Shown here: positions 32,200 through 43,179 of the stretch, one piece after another
How the letters are laid out: every line of letters starts with the position of its first letter
Numbering within the stretch: the first letter of the stretch is position 1
DNA from: Alopecurus myosuroides
Taxonomy: Eukaryota; Streptophyta; Magnoliopsida; Poales; Poaceae
Assembly (NCBI GenBank): GCA_028641055.1
Contig: CM054059.1
Location: 112,790,263 to 112,854,262, forward strand
DNA: 64,000 nucleotides
Direction: 5' to 3'
The notes under the pieces: generated by a model
Databases searched by the model: none
Told to the model about the DNA's origin: nothing
The model's input: the letters and a program-made list of their open reading frames with translations, nothing else
Position numbers and translations under genes: made by a program

Positions 32200-33384
32200 C
32201 TAGTTATGATTATAAAGAAGTAACAAGCTGTTTGTACCAATGTGAAACGAAGACTTCGATTTGTAGAGCCTATTTATCTTGTCCCACAACTCCACTATGA
32301 CCAAAGGGCATGTTTCTTTGAGCTCAATATACCCTCGGCTCTCCTTCACATCAACCATTTCCGTTGTATCCAAAGAGCCAATAAACTGAATGCAAGCATC
32401 GCTCAATCTGCTGCTATTATGTTGATCAGCCAGAACTAGTGCCGTCATCACGGTCTTCTCATCAATGTTGTTACAGAGTATGTTTTCACATACCATCTTG
32501 AGCCTTTCCACGGCATATCGATCTGCAGCGACAAGTAAATGCCGGATCGTCTCTTGATAGTCATCACGGCCAAGATCGTCCATGACGGGCAGGGAATCAG
32601 TGTACATAAACCGGAGCAGGGCTTCAAAGACAGCAGGTTGCATGTCACCGATGGTAATGCGACTCATGTCCTTTTCTCTCATCGTGCCATATAGCTCCGC
32701 TTTGAAGACCGGCGACCGCATCGCGAGCACCGTCTTGTGGGCAGGAAAATCCTCTCCTTGAACCTCGAAAATCACGTCGGCGGTGTCCTCTTTCGCGTGC
32801 AGCAGATTCCGGAGATCCTCTATTGCATTTACATCGGATGGCGGCACTTTGACAGAAGTTTGGACCAGCGATTCCTTGTCAAGGGTGATGACACACTCGA
32901 TGGTGAGGCGATCGCGGCGACGGTAAGGCGACCTCTTCAGGTGGCTCGTGTGCTTGAACTCCCTGTGACCACATGACCGGATACTGCCGGAATCGAATTT
33001 GGATACCATCGTGTGCGGTGGCGAAGATCCGGTGACGTCCACCAAACTGAACTGAACGGATGCCCTCACCCTGGTGTTGATGTTCTCGCTCTGTAGAGTG
33101 ACATAGACCGACACGTAGTCTTTGAAATACTCCATGATTCCTCCAGGGTAGAAGTGAATCTGCCAGTCGTAAGGGCCGACGCGGAAGACAGCCGATTGTA
33201 TGCTGGAGAAAGCTTCGAGCATGTCCCCGTACCGGCTGTACCATGAGATCTCCAACACGTGAGAGCCCTGCACCGGCTTGGCGGGGCGGCGCGGCCACGT
33301 CGTGGTTCCCATCGCCGCTTTGTTTGGGGGTAGACGAAACGGAACAGGGTCCGACGCCTCTGCTAGAGACAGAGAGGAAGGCAA
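32200..33384 (-). CDS. MATH-BTB protein gene 2 (BPM-like CUL3 adaptor), apparently intact
   Basis: Single open frame of 394 codons from 33384. I favour the start at Met25 (33310-33312, MGTTTWP), because it aligns with MDTSPW in gene 1; that gives 370 residues. MATH domain at about residues 38-166 (GSHVLEISWY ... VDVTGSSPPHTMVSKFDSGS), BTB at about 190-300 (ADVIFEVQGEDFPAHKTVLA, MRSPVFKAELYG, FMYTDSLP), then post-BTB helices to about 375 (ALVLADQHNSSRLSDACIQF). Length and order match grass MATH-BTB proteins. Expected role: substrate receptor of a CUL3 ubiquitin ligase, substrate unknown. It differs from gene 1 mainly in the MATH domain, the part that binds substrate, as is common in the expanded grass MATH-BTB clade. 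Single-exon structure is also typical. Confidence 0.9.
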   Translation of the reverse strand: MPSSLSLAEASDPVPFRLPPNKAAMGTTTWPRRPAKPVQGSHVLEISWYSRYGDMLEAFSSIQSAVFRVGPYDWQIHFYPGGIMEYFKDYVSVYVTLQSENINTRVRASVQFSLVDVTGSSPPHTMVSKFDSGSIRSCGHREFKHTSHLKRSPYRRRDRLTIECVITLDKESLVQTSVKVPPSDVNAIEDLRNLLHAKEDTADVIFEVQGEDFPAHKTVLAMRSPVFKAELYGTMREKDMSRITIGDMQPAVFEALLRFMYTDSLPVMDDLGRDDYQETIRHLLVAADRYAVERLKMVCENILCNNIDEKTVMTALVLADQHNSSRLSDACIQFIGSLDTTEMVDVKESRGYIELKETCPLVIVELWDKINRLYKSKSSFHIGTNSLLLLYNHN

Positions 33385-33680
33385 CAGGGCACCGCCGCCG
33401 CGTATGTGTTGGACTCGAGCTCCACTTCCATAGTTCGATTCAAACTATGTCACGCAGACCAGAAGGAGATATACTTTTGGCAAAAGATGGATTTTTTCTA
33501 AACTCCGGACTCTCAACTTTTTTCGAAGCAAAGTTCTTCAAGAAAAAATATAACTCTGAACATTTTCCTGCATGACGTATTTTTGTGTTTATGATTTGGA
33601 TTTGGGATGGACGTCTTATGCATTCCAAGCAGAGATTAATACCTGCAATTTTAAGGAAAAGAATGAGAGTATATCATCAC

Positions 33681-34060
33681 TGACTCACCCATGAGAATAG
33701 GAAAGACGAAATGGGAAAATCATAGAACAGCCACGGGTGCAGCGGAAAAAAAAGTTGTTGCAGTAGGTGTTGCAACGGCCCCCCCAAATCGGACCGATTG
33801 GACCTCTTTTGATCCTGCGGTCTGGAAATGCCCCGGATAGCCGATTTGGGTTGCACTCATCCCAACAACCCCCTCCCCCCCCCCCCCCCCACCCACCCAA
33901 CACACACGCACACACCCCAAATCCCCAAAACAAATATATCTAAATAAAATTCGGACAAAATGACATAAACTAGATAGATTCATTCATAGGGCCGAAGGGC
34001 AATTCATACGTAGCATAAAAATATATATTTAAAAAAACATAGCTACAGTTAGGGTTTGCC
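33681..34060. other. Low-complexity interval with C-run
   Basis: Contains a run of C at about 33875-33890 followed by ACCCACCC and CACACACGCACACACC. The flanking GCAACGGCCCCCCCAAATCG and AAATCGGACCGATTGGACC parts are not coding. Minus-strand Gly-rich ORFs here come from the C-run and are not genes. Confidence 0.5.
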
Positions 34061-34295
34061 CAATGCCAGCGCCGACGCTGCTGCTATGGGACTTGGCAAC
34101 CGTTGACGCTGTGGCCCGTTGTCGCCGCCGTACTCAGGATCGACGTACTATGGTTGTGGCCACGCCGGGGAATGCACCCAAGCCTTCCCTCCTCCCTCCC
34201 CCAGCACACACACCCACGCGGTCCTCCCATGGTGACCATGGAGCCGGAGGCGGCGTGCCACTCTCTGCGTAGCGCCGGTGCCAGATCCGACCATA

Positions 34296-35110
34296 TCAGG
34301 AGCTCCTCGAGCTCGGATGGTGGATGGCACGGCGGAGCACCTCATCATCCGCCTGCTGCGGCTGCTCCAGCGCGGGAACATCGACGGGAGGCGCCACCTT
34401 GTCGAGGTCGAGGAAGTCGTCGAGGACCCTGTCGCTCGACACCTCCTTTACCGTGGGAGCGGGAGGGGCCGCGGCCTCAGTCGGCACATCATCTCCAAAG
34501 GAGTCCTCAAAGCCGGAGTAATGGTCCTCGATGTCGTACAGCTGCGACACCGGAATCCGGTGCGCGGTCAAGCGCCACCTGACTGGGAAGCGCACCGCCG
34601 GCCATAGCAGTGGGGTATGCTCCCGCACGCGGCTTGGGAAAGTGGGCTTAGATTTATAGAGGAACAGAAACTTGGCGTGACGCATTTAGATCCGGTCTCT
34701 CTTGTTGGATGAACGGCAATGATAGATACTCCCTTGGATCGGTGACGTGGATCGTTTCACCAGACGTCTCCCGGCAGAGTAGACGAGGCAGAGCTCCTCA
34801 TCGTCTGTCTCTTGTGGCTACTCCGGCGCGGGAACATCGACGAGAGATGCAAACTCGTCGAGGTCGTGGAAGTCATCGAGGAGCCCGTCGCTCGACATCT
34901 TCTGTACCGTGGGAGCGGGAGAGGCCATGGCCTCGGGCGGTGCGTCGTCTTCAAGGCCATCCAAGTATGCTCTGAGGGAGTCATCGGAGTTCCAGGACGG
35001 GTCCTCGATGTCGTACAGTTACAGCACCGGTGGCACCGGAATCCGGCACGCTATCAAGCGCCACCCGACTGGAAGGCGCACCGCCGACCATGGCAACACG
35101 GTATGCTCCC
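34296..35110 (-). pseudogene. Unidentified gene fragment, present as two tandem diverged copies
   Basis: Minus strand of 34685-34296 is open for 129 codons and contains LYDIEDHYSGFEDSFGDDVP, PAPTVKEVSSDRVLDDFLDL and DVPALEQPQQADDEVLR. About 480 bp to the right, 35100-34760 has a related sequence in broken frames (YDIEDPSWNSDDSLRAYLDG, SPAPTVQKMSSDGLLDDFHD, DVPAPE). The peptide is acidic, Pro/Asp/Leu-rich, and could be part of a transcription-factor activation region, but I do not recognise the family. Plus-strand frames over the same sequence are shadows. Confidence 0.45.
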
Positions 35111-35120
35111 ACCAGAAGAG

Positions 35121-35520
35121 TGATACATCCCACACATATCTATATTTTTTATGCTCCATGCTCGTTTTCTACCAATTGTCCTATGTTTTTGCTATATTTT
35201 TTATATTTATTTGCACTAACCTATTGATGGTTGCAAAGTCCATAAGTTATTGTTTTATATTTTGATGTGGAGGAATTAATTCAATATCGGCAAAAAAATA
35301 CAAAAAAAGTCTTGTTGGAGGAGGACTCTAACTTTCCTAGAATCTGTCCATCAACAGTTTTAGATATTGTCAGTTTTACCCCCGAAGATGACATTAAATG
35401 GAAAAATCTAACACTAAAAGTGTGGAAAGTTTCTCCTGATAATTCTAGGCTAAAAATTCTCTCAGAACAGAGTTCGGATGCGAACTATGGACCCGTTTTA
35501 TGGTGACGTGATTGAGTCTA
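35121..35520 (+). repeat. Degenerate copy of the common Triticeae 'gatacgt' repeat
   Basis: TGATACATCCCACACATATC then TATGCTCCATGCTCG and CACTAACCTATTGATGG resemble the better preserved start at 45070 (TGATACGTCGTAAACGTATC, GGACTAACCTATTGACAAG). The later part (GACCCGTTTTATGGTGACGT) is less certain. Non-coding in this copy. Confidence 0.55.
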
Positions 35521-35828
35521 AGTCTTACAATACTTGAAGGATTTGGCCGAGCCACGACTTCGGGGGGGGGGGGGTGGGGGGCTGAGAGAGGTCCCTGGGA
35601 AGGTTCTATAGGTGTCCAAGAGCACTTAGATGAAAGGGCCACCCATCGGAGGGCCATCGATCATCACATAGAGACATATAAGGAAACTAAATAAATCGGT
35701 CGAAAATCCATAAGCATGAGGTGCAACCATATCTAACACCAATCATTTTTTTTCAATGAGACATTGAATTTTCCACATGAGCCTTTCTATCTTTTCACTA
35801 AAAACTACCCTCCACATGAAGTATGCTA
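35521..35828. other. Unassigned interval with G-run
   Basis: Includes a G-rich run at 35562-35581 (12 G, T, 6 G), which could form a G-quadruplex with nearby G pairs. No gene recognised. Confidence 0.5.
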
Positions 35829-35922
35829 GGTCCCCTATCTCGTATTAAATGTCGCTAAATGGATGTATCTATACTAGGATATATTTATTTTAGCGACACT
35901 TAATAATATGATACCAGGAGAA
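35829..35922. mobile_element. Degenerate Stowaway-type MITE
   Basis: About 94 bp flanked by TA. The arms pair imperfectly: TATTAAATGTCGCTAAA on the left, TTTTAGCGACACTTAATA on the right. Ends GTCCCC and AGGAGA are eroded versions of the CTCCCT terminus. Confidence 0.55.
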
Positions 35923-36050
35923 TAATAAACATGTAATAATTATTTTTGGAATAGGAAACATATAAGTTTTTGGAATAGGTAAAAGACCCGCAACACCTTT
36001 TACCCCAGTTGGTGACTTCAACCGGGGCAAAAGACCCCCCCCCCCCCCAC

Positions 36051-36058
36051 TATATAAA
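36051..36058 (+). promoter_or_regulatory. TATA box before TNP2
   Basis: TATATAAA follows a run of 14 C (36035-36048), about 330 bp upstream of the first TNP2-like codons. Confidence 0.5.
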
Positions 36059-36378
36059 CCCTGCCAGCCCTCTCCTCACCTCGTGCCACTCACTTTGGAG
36101 GACATATTCTAGTTGTGTGGGGGTGTGCTCATTTGTTTTTCCCTCTTATGCACAAGAGGTGTTCGAAGAAATGCCCGGGAGCATAACGCCATCTCAGCTC
36201 GTAGAAAACAAACACGATTCAATTTGTACGAGCCACACTTAATTAAATAAGCTTTGTCCTTCTTCTTTCCTCCTCGGTCGAGGTACAACCTTTAATATTT
36301 CATCTATCGATGTAACATTAGTCATTTCTCTATTCACGGTGTTCTGTAATGGTTCTTAATTAATAATCATATAATGCA

Positions 36379-39300
36379 GATGAACCGGCAATGGATGCAC
36401 GATGACCGACGCTCTGCCGCGTTCATGAAAGGAGTGGAGGAACAAGCGGAATAATTTTATGTGTTGTCGATGTGTTGTATGTCGGAATCAGAAGGAACAC
36501 TCTTCTCACAGAGTCATCCACTTCCACCTATTTCATTCTGGTTTCATGCCTGGCTATAATTGTTGGATCAAGCTTGGAGAAAGAGGGGTTATGATGGAAG
36601 ACAACGAAGAAAAAGAGAATGATGACAACTATCATGATATGCTCCCTGAATATGGTGTCGGTACTGGAATGGAAGATAACGATGAAGTTGAAGCAGAAGA
36701 CTGGGCACCAGATGAGCCCATCGATAATCTTGGCCAGGCCATTACGGACGCAAAGACAGAATGCGAGATTGAAAAAGTGAGGGTGAAGTTCGACCAGATG
36801 TTAAAAAATCACAAAACATTGTTGTATCCAAATTACGAAGATGGGAAGAAAAAGCTGGGCAGCACACTGGAATTGCTGCAATAGAAGGCCGAGAACGGTG
36901 TGACTAACAGCGGATTTACAAAGTTGCTGCAAATAGTGAAAAAACAGCTTCCTAGAAACAATGAATTGCCCGATAGTACATACCAAGCAAAGAAGCTTTT
37001 CTACCCCCTAGGATTAGACGTAGAGAAGATACATACCTTCATTAATGACTACATCCTCTACTGCGGTGAGAATTACGAGAATTCGGAACAATGCCCGGTA
37101 TGCACTACATTGCGGTATAAGATAAAACCAAACGAACCTGACGATGTTGAGGGTGAGCGCCCCAGGAAGAAGGTTCCTACAAAGGTGATGTGGTATGCTC
37201 CTATAATACCACGGCTGAAACGTTTGTTCAGAAACAAAGAGCATGCCAAGATGTTGCGATGGCACATGGATGACCGTAAGAAAGACGAGATGTTGAGACA
37301 CCCCTCTTATGGGTAGTAGTGGAGAAAAATCGAGATAAAGTTCCCGCGCTTTGCAGGTGATTCAAGAAACTTATGGTTTGGTCTAAGTACATATGGCATG
37401 AATACATTTAGTGAGCAGAGCTGTAGCCATAGCACCTGGCATGTGACTCTATGTATCTATAAACTTCCTCCTTTGTTGTGCATGAAGAGGAAGTTCATTA
37501 TGATGTCAGTGCTGATCCAAGGCCAGAAGCAACCGGGCAACGACATTGATGTGTACCTAAGGCCATTAGTCGATGAACTTTTACAGTTGTGGCATGACGA
37601 AGGTGTACCTGTGTGGGACGAGCACGAACAAGAGGAATTTAACCTATGAGCGTTGTTGTTCGTAACCATCAACGATTGTCCTGCTCTTAGTAACATTTCT
37701 GGACATACAAACAAGGGATACAATGCATGCACACACTGTTTAGATGACACCAAAAGTATATATGTGGATAAATGTAAGAAGGTTGTGTACCTCGGGTATC
37801 GTCGTTTTCTTCCGCGCAAGCATCCCATAAGAAAACTGGGAAAGCATTTCAATGGTGAGCCAGATACCCGGGAGACGCCTATCCTCCGACCTGGTGATGA
37901 TGTATTTGATATGGTGAAGGATTTGACCGTAATCTTTGGAAAGGGTCCTGGCAGACAACCTGTTCCGAATGACGCTGACGGACACACACCCATGTGGAAG
38001 AAGAAATCTATATTTTAGGATATACCCTATTGGAAAATCCTAGATGTTCGCTATGCGATCGACGTGATGCACCTGACGTAGAATCTCTGCGTGAATCTAC
38101 TAGGCTTCTTTGGCTTGTATGGAAAGTCAAAAGATACGTCTGAAGCACCGCATGACCAGCAACACACGGAAGGACGAGACGGCAAGAATCCTGAGCGGTT
38201 TCAAGGTGGTCCTGCCAGCTACGCTCTTACCAACTAAGAGAAGGAAATACTTTTTGAAGCACTAAGTAGTATCAAGGTCCCGTCTGGCTTCTCGTCGAAT
38301 ATAAAGGGAATAATAATGCGGCGGAGAAAAAAAATCCAAAATCTGAAGTCTCATGGCTGCCACGTGCTGATGATGCAACTGCTTCCGATTGCGTTGAGGG
38401 GGATTCTACCGAAAAATGTTCGACTACCCATTGTGAAGCTATGTGCATTCCTCAATGCAATTTCTCAGAAGGTAATCAATCCATAAAGTCTATTAGCATT
38501 ACAGACAGATGTGGTCCAATGTCTTGTTAGCTTCGAGTTGGTCTACCCACCATCCTTCTTCAATATTATGACGCACCTCCTAGTTCACCTAGTCAAAGAG
38601 ATTACCATTCTCGGTCATGTGTTTCTACACAATATGTTCCCCTTTGAGAGGTTCATGGGAGTCTTAAAAAAATATGTTCATAACCGTGCTAGGCCAGAAG
38701 GAAGCATCTCCAACGGTTATGGAACAGAGGAGGTCATTGAGTTTTGTGTTGACTTCATTCCAGACCTTAAGTCGATTGGTGTTCCCAAATTGCGACATGA
38801 GGGGAGAATGAGTGGAAAAGTCACGCTAGGAAGGAAATCAAAGATATTTATGGACGGACATTCTTTCACTAAAGCACACTACACAGTTCTACAAATGTAC
38901 ACCTTGGTGGCTCCGTATATCGAGGAACACAAGAATATTCTACGGTCCAAAAACCCGGGGCTGTCTGAATCCTTGATTAATGATGAACACATGGATAGTT
39001 TCAGCGCCTGGTTGCAGACAGAACTCATGAATAACAACATTGTTGGAGATAAACTGTACTTGTTGTCCAGGTCACCATCTTCGACTACACTGACTTTCCA
39101 GGGGTATGAGATAAATGGGAATACATTTTACACGGTCACACAAGATAAAAAGGGCACCAACCAAAATAGTGGTGTACGTTTCTATGCAACCAGATATAAT
39201 GGGAAAACGAGACATATTATGATTACATAGAGGAGATATGGGAACTTGACTATGGACCTAATTTTAAGGTCCCTCTGTTTCGGTGCCAATGGGTCAAGAT

Positions 39301-39658
39301 GACAGGAGTAAAGGTAGACCAGCAGTACGGAATGACAACAGTGGATCTCAACAATCTTGGATACAGAAACGAACCATTCGTCCTAGCCAAAGATGTGCCT
39401 CAAGTTTTCTATGTGAAGGACATGTCTACCCAACCGAGGAAAAGAAAACATAAGAATTCTAGTACATCATGCGGTGACCCGAAGCGCCACATAGTTCTTT
39501 CAGGGAAAAGAAACATCGTGGGAGTGGAGGACAAGACAGACGATTATAATAACTTCGAAGAAATCCCGCCCTTAAGAGTGAAAATAGACCCAAGCATCGC
39601 GTTAAATAATGAAGATGCTCCATGGCTACGACAGAAAAGTAAACAATGGCGGCACTAG
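36379..39658 (+). pseudogene. CACTA TNP2-like transposase (Transposase_21, DUF4218, DUF4216)
   Basis: Broken frames spell one TNP2 protein. Start near MNRQWMHDDRRSAAFMKGVE (36379). 36459-36884: HSGFMPGYNCWIKLGERGVM. 36900-37316: TYQAKKLFYPLGLDVEKIHT and MWYAPIIPRLKRLFRNKEHA. 37398-38018: NDIDVYLRPLVDELLQLWHD, GHTNKGYNACTHCLDDTKSI. 38511-39230: HNMFPFERFMGVLKKYVHNR (DUF4218) and FQGYEINGNTFYTVTQDKKG (DUF4216). 39299-39658: DUF4216 end and acidic tail. Stops interrupt at 36882-36884 (Trp position), 37314-37316, 37647-37649 and between 38018 and 38511. It would bind subterminal repeats and cut the element ends; this copy cannot. Confidence 0.9.
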
Positions 39659-40000
39659 TTGGGGATAACGTATTAAACCTTCATGGTTCATGTAATGTTG
39701 TTAGACTACTGTGTATAATAAGGTATCAAACCTTCATGGTTCATGTATTTGGATTAGTCCACCTCTGTTTTCGACATGTTTTGTATGAAATGCACTGTCG
39801 CGCATATGCATGGGAATCTGAATGCTTTGTATACGGTCGATGAACTGGAGGATTTGTAGATATACAGAATAAAACACACGGTCGGGGGTATGAAGGGGAA
39901 TCTGAAGGATTTTTATGGCAAATGATTACCCACTAAGTGCCGAACATGTATGAGAGGTGGGCTATATATAGGGTCGTGTGACTTACGAAGTGGTCGTGAT
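39659..40000. other. 3' flank of TNP2
   Basis: Non-coding, contains a short tandem duplication AACCTTCATGGTTCATGTA at about 39676 and 39729. Confidence 0.5.
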
Positions 40001-40004
40001 AGCG

Positions 40005-40205
40005 TGCTGATCTAATGGCTCAGAAGCAATCGAAACAAACACAACGCTGATCCAACAGATCACAAGCGCTCGAAGGAAACACACGATCTGTGTGCTTCTT
40101 CCCGAAAGAAAAACAACGATGATCAACGGTTCAGAAGCCCCGAAAAGAAACACAGCGCTGATCGAACGGTTCATAAGCGCTCGAAGGAAACACACGAACC
40201 ATGTG
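40005..40205. repeat. CACTA-type short tandem repeats
   Basis: Diverged ~30-60 bp repeats built from GCTGATC(C/G)AAC, AAGCGCTCGAAGGAAACACA and AAAGAAACACA blocks. Dense short repeats next to TNP2 resemble CACTA subterminal repeats, the binding sites of the second transposon protein. Confidence 0.6.
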
Positions 40206-40622
40206 CTCATGCGCTGTGTTGTTTGGTTGGATAGTTTGAAACAAAGTCTGGAATAATTCAAACAAAGTAGCGGAATAATTCAAACTAACAAAGTAGCGGA
40301 ATAATTCAAACTAACCCTAATAAATCAAACTAACTTCGACCGAGGCCTAAGTCGCGTCGTCTCGGCTAACAGGTGGCGGGGTACACGGGTAGCTAGACCA
40401 GCAATACGGAACAACAATGGATACATAGAGAAACCATTTTTCTGAAGCAAGGTTTAGTCATACTCCTGCCTAGGAGTATAATACATGTACTCGTAGTCGT
40501 CGAAGTCTTCGCCGTCATCGCGGCGGTCCGGGATTTAATCTCGGCGGGTGAGCATCCCTGGACTACAAGTGAGGGTATCACAGGCGGGGGTTATCGCCGG
40601 CAGTGATGTAGTTCATGACGCT
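40206..40622. other. Unassigned interval
   Basis: Begins with three copies of AAAGTAGCGGAATAATTCAA-like sequence (about 40263-40325). No gene recognised; the end grades into the minus-strand fragment that follows. Confidence 0.4.
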
Positions 40623-40970
40623 CTAGAGAGTCCGGCCTCGCCACCAGAGCCGACGGCCGTCTTTATTGAAGTTCGAAGGAGGTGGGCCATCCTCCTCGTG
40701 CTTGGCGAGCGCCCTCTCATACCGATTGATGAAGAAGGCGTCCCAAGTCGGGCGGTAGTCGGGATTCCAGCGGGGATCACGACGATGCTCTATTGTGAGC
40801 TCGAGGTAGTAGTGGTTCGTGATGGCCGCCCGGCCCGCCATACCTTGAGGGACAGGAGGGACCGGCACGCCTCCGGCGCTCAGGTACCAGCCAGCGGGGA
40901 CGGTGTAGCCGGGCGTGCAGGGGTAGTTCCAGGCGCAAAGCTCCTCCTCCTACAGTTAGGTTAGAGTGGG
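40623..40970 (-). pseudogene. Minus-strand gene fragment inside the CACTA region
   Basis: 40868-40623 reads MPVPPVPQGMAGRAAITNHY, then RWNPDYRPTWDAFFINRYER and RRLWWRGRTL. Upstream frames add AGWYLSAGG-like sequence to about 40970. The Trp-rich pattern looks like a real protein family found with grass CACTA elements, opposite in strand to TNP2, but I cannot name a function. Truncated at both ends. Confidence 0.5.
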
Positions 40971-41059
40971 TACGATGGAAGCCATGGGAGAGTGATGAGG
41001 TTGCAGATATGAGTTTAGATGTGATATGGCAATGCCGGACAAGCCTACATATATTTACG

Positions 41060-41205
41060 GGGTGGAAAGCGCGGGAAGAAATATGGCGGGATGAGAAAGC
41101 GCATGACGAAATATGGCGGAAAGAGAAAGCGCAGGAAGAAATATGGCGGGAAGAGAGATGGCGGGAAGAAATGTGGCGGGAAGAAAGATGGCGGGAAGAA
41201 ATGTT
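41060..41205. repeat. GGCGGGAAGAAAT minisatellite
   Basis: About ten short units alternating GCGGGAAGAAATATG and GAGAAAGCGC. Open frames across it are repeat artefacts. Confidence 0.8.
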
Positions 41206-41490
41206 TGAAAATTCAAAAATTGTTACTAGTTCAAATAGTTAGAATAATTATATTTTTAAACAGAAAATGTATGTGAAATGTTCATGCAATTTTAAACACT
41301 TTTCATATTGAAAGTTTCTCCAAATTCAAAACAATTCATAAACTAGGTTTTTTAAAATGTTTGAAAATTCAAAAATTATTACTAGTTCAAATAGTTAGAA
41401 TAATTATTTTTTAAAACAGAAAATGTATTTGAAATGTTCATGCAATTTTAAACACTTTTCATATTGAAAGTTTCTCCAAATTCAAAACCA
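41201..41490. repeat. Two-unit tandem duplication, period 156 bp
   Basis: ATGTTTGAAAATTCAAAAAT begins at 41201 and again at 41357; the following 130 bp match closely. Confidence 0.9.
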
Positions 41491-41558
41491 TTTGAAATGT
41501 ATTTGAAATGTGGCAGGAAAAAAAATGGCGGCATGCTGGTGCAAATGTAAAAATGGGT

Positions 41559-41595
41559 CTTTTACCCCGGTTGGTGCCACCAACCGGGGTAAAAG
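41559..41595. repeat. Perfect 18-bp hairpin
   Basis: CTTTTACCCCGGTTGGTG, a single C, then the exact reverse complement. A second, imperfect version lies at about 41639-41678, and a third near 35992-36034. Typical of CACTA subterminal regions. Confidence 0.9.
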
Positions 41596-41690
41596 GGTTG
41601 GTGGTGCGCGCGAAACGAAGGGCCCAGGGTAAAAGAGGGTCTTTTACGTCGGTTCGTGCCACCAACCGAGGCAAAAGGGGGGGGGGTACC

Positions 41691-41697
41691 TATATAA
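41691..41697 (+). promoter_or_regulatory. TATA box before the second CACTA gene
   Basis: TATATAA follows a run of G; downstream is a CT/GC-rich leader with possible first exon (41707-42012 has CCG/CTCC-rich sequence). Confidence 0.45.
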
Positions 41698-41699
41698 CC

Positions 41700-42000
41700 T
41701 CGGGCGGTGGCTCCGCCCGGGGTAAACCCGCAGAAGACGAAGGCACCCGAGACGAAGTCCACCTCCACGCCGCCAGGTTGCCCGTCGCCATGCCACCTCC
41801 GCGCGCCTCCCCGCCGCCGCGCTCCTCCACGCCACCGCGCGCCTCCTCGCCGCCGTACCCATCCTCGCCGTTGTGCCCCCGTGCCCTGGTTGTGGGCCTC
41901 CTCGCCTCCGTTCCCTCAATGTCGACCCCCGCGCATCCGTGCCTCCTCCGGCCTCCTCGAGGTGAGTTGCGCCGGCTGGCCCTCCCTGCGCGTGCAGCCC
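41700..42000 (+). other. GC-rich leader of second CACTA gene
   Basis: Pro/Arg/Ser-coding in several frames because of CCGCC-type low complexity. It may be 5' UTR or a first exon; I cannot choose a frame. Confidence 0.35.
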
Positions 42001-43179
42001 TATTTTTTGTAGGTAATTTAGTTAGTTGTAATATTAGTATTATTACTTAGTAATCTAATTACGGTTAGTGGTAATTAGTATTTGTACTGTAATATTAGTA
42101 CTTAGTAATATAGTACTGTTAGGGAGTTAACAAAAAATTAATATTAGGAATTCAAATCCAGAACGTGATGTCAACTTGTAAAATTGATATAAATCAAATA
42201 TTAGTCCAAAAATTATGAGGTCTGAACCATTGGATAGCTACAGAAATGCTCTATCCATTTATAAAAAAATATAACATAGGTTATGTAGAAAATTCTAAAG
42301 CATTATTTATTTTTCCAAAACAGCTCAAAAACACCAAATAATTCCTAGTTTGAGCTCTACAAGTCCAAATCCTATAAAATTGTAGTCTCTCGATTCGTTA
42401 GAACATATAGAACACACTCGAACCAGAGAAACTCAAAGTTGTATCGTGCACACACTTTCTATTTTAAAAATGGTCAAATCAGTAATTTGCGTCTAATTCA
42501 AATTCTAAAAAGTATTTTTGAATGAAACCAATTGGGTTGTCTTGATAATTGTGTCATCTGTATATAGACAACAAGGCCCAATTTTTACAGAGACATAAAA
42601 GTGAGTTTAAAAAATTTCTACTAATATTAGTAGTAATATTAGTACTTAGTACTTAGTAGTTAATATTAGTAGTTAATAATAGTACTTAGTACTTAGTAGT
42701 AATATTAGTAGTTAATATTAGTACTTAGTACTTAGTAATATTAGGAATTAATATTAGTACTTAGTATTTATTAGAATTAGTAATTTTGACTTAGTAAACA
42801 TTTTATATTTTTTTACTTAGTCAATTTTTTTGCTTAGGAATATTAGTAATTAGAATTATTAGTTTATTAAACTATTGAAGTGATTGACTTAGTATTTATT
42901 AGAATTAGTACTTATTATTTATTAGAATTAGTAGTTAATATTAGTTTTATTAGAATTAGTAGTAGTAATGGGACTTAGCAAATATTAGTAATTAGAATTA
43001 TTAGTATTAATGGGACTTAGCAAATATTAGTAGTTTGACGGTGTTTTTTATTACTTAGTGGTAATTTGGCATATGTGAAACTTGATTTCATTTGAATTTA
43101 TTAAAATATTGAAGTGATTGACTTGTTCAAATATTTGACTTACTAAAGTATTTTATCTTCCATTTGTATTAGTTGAGCT
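42001..43179. other. AT-rich interval with TTAGTA/ATATTAGTA repeats
   Basis: 42030-42130 and 42610-43060 are degenerate arrays of ATATTAGTA, CTTAGTA and AATTAGTA. Probably an intron of the CACTA gene. No ORF. Confidence 0.6.

Noticed and set aside
33685..33983. Gly/Val-rich minus-strand ORFs
   Set aside because: Produced by the C-run and CA-rich low-complexity sequence.
39983..40261. 92-codon minus-strand ORF
   Set aside because: Generated by the short tandem repeats next to TNP2.
41644..42050. Pro/Arg/Ser-rich ORFs in all frames
   Set aside because: CCG/CTCC low-complexity leader; frames cannot be distinguished and none matches a known protein.
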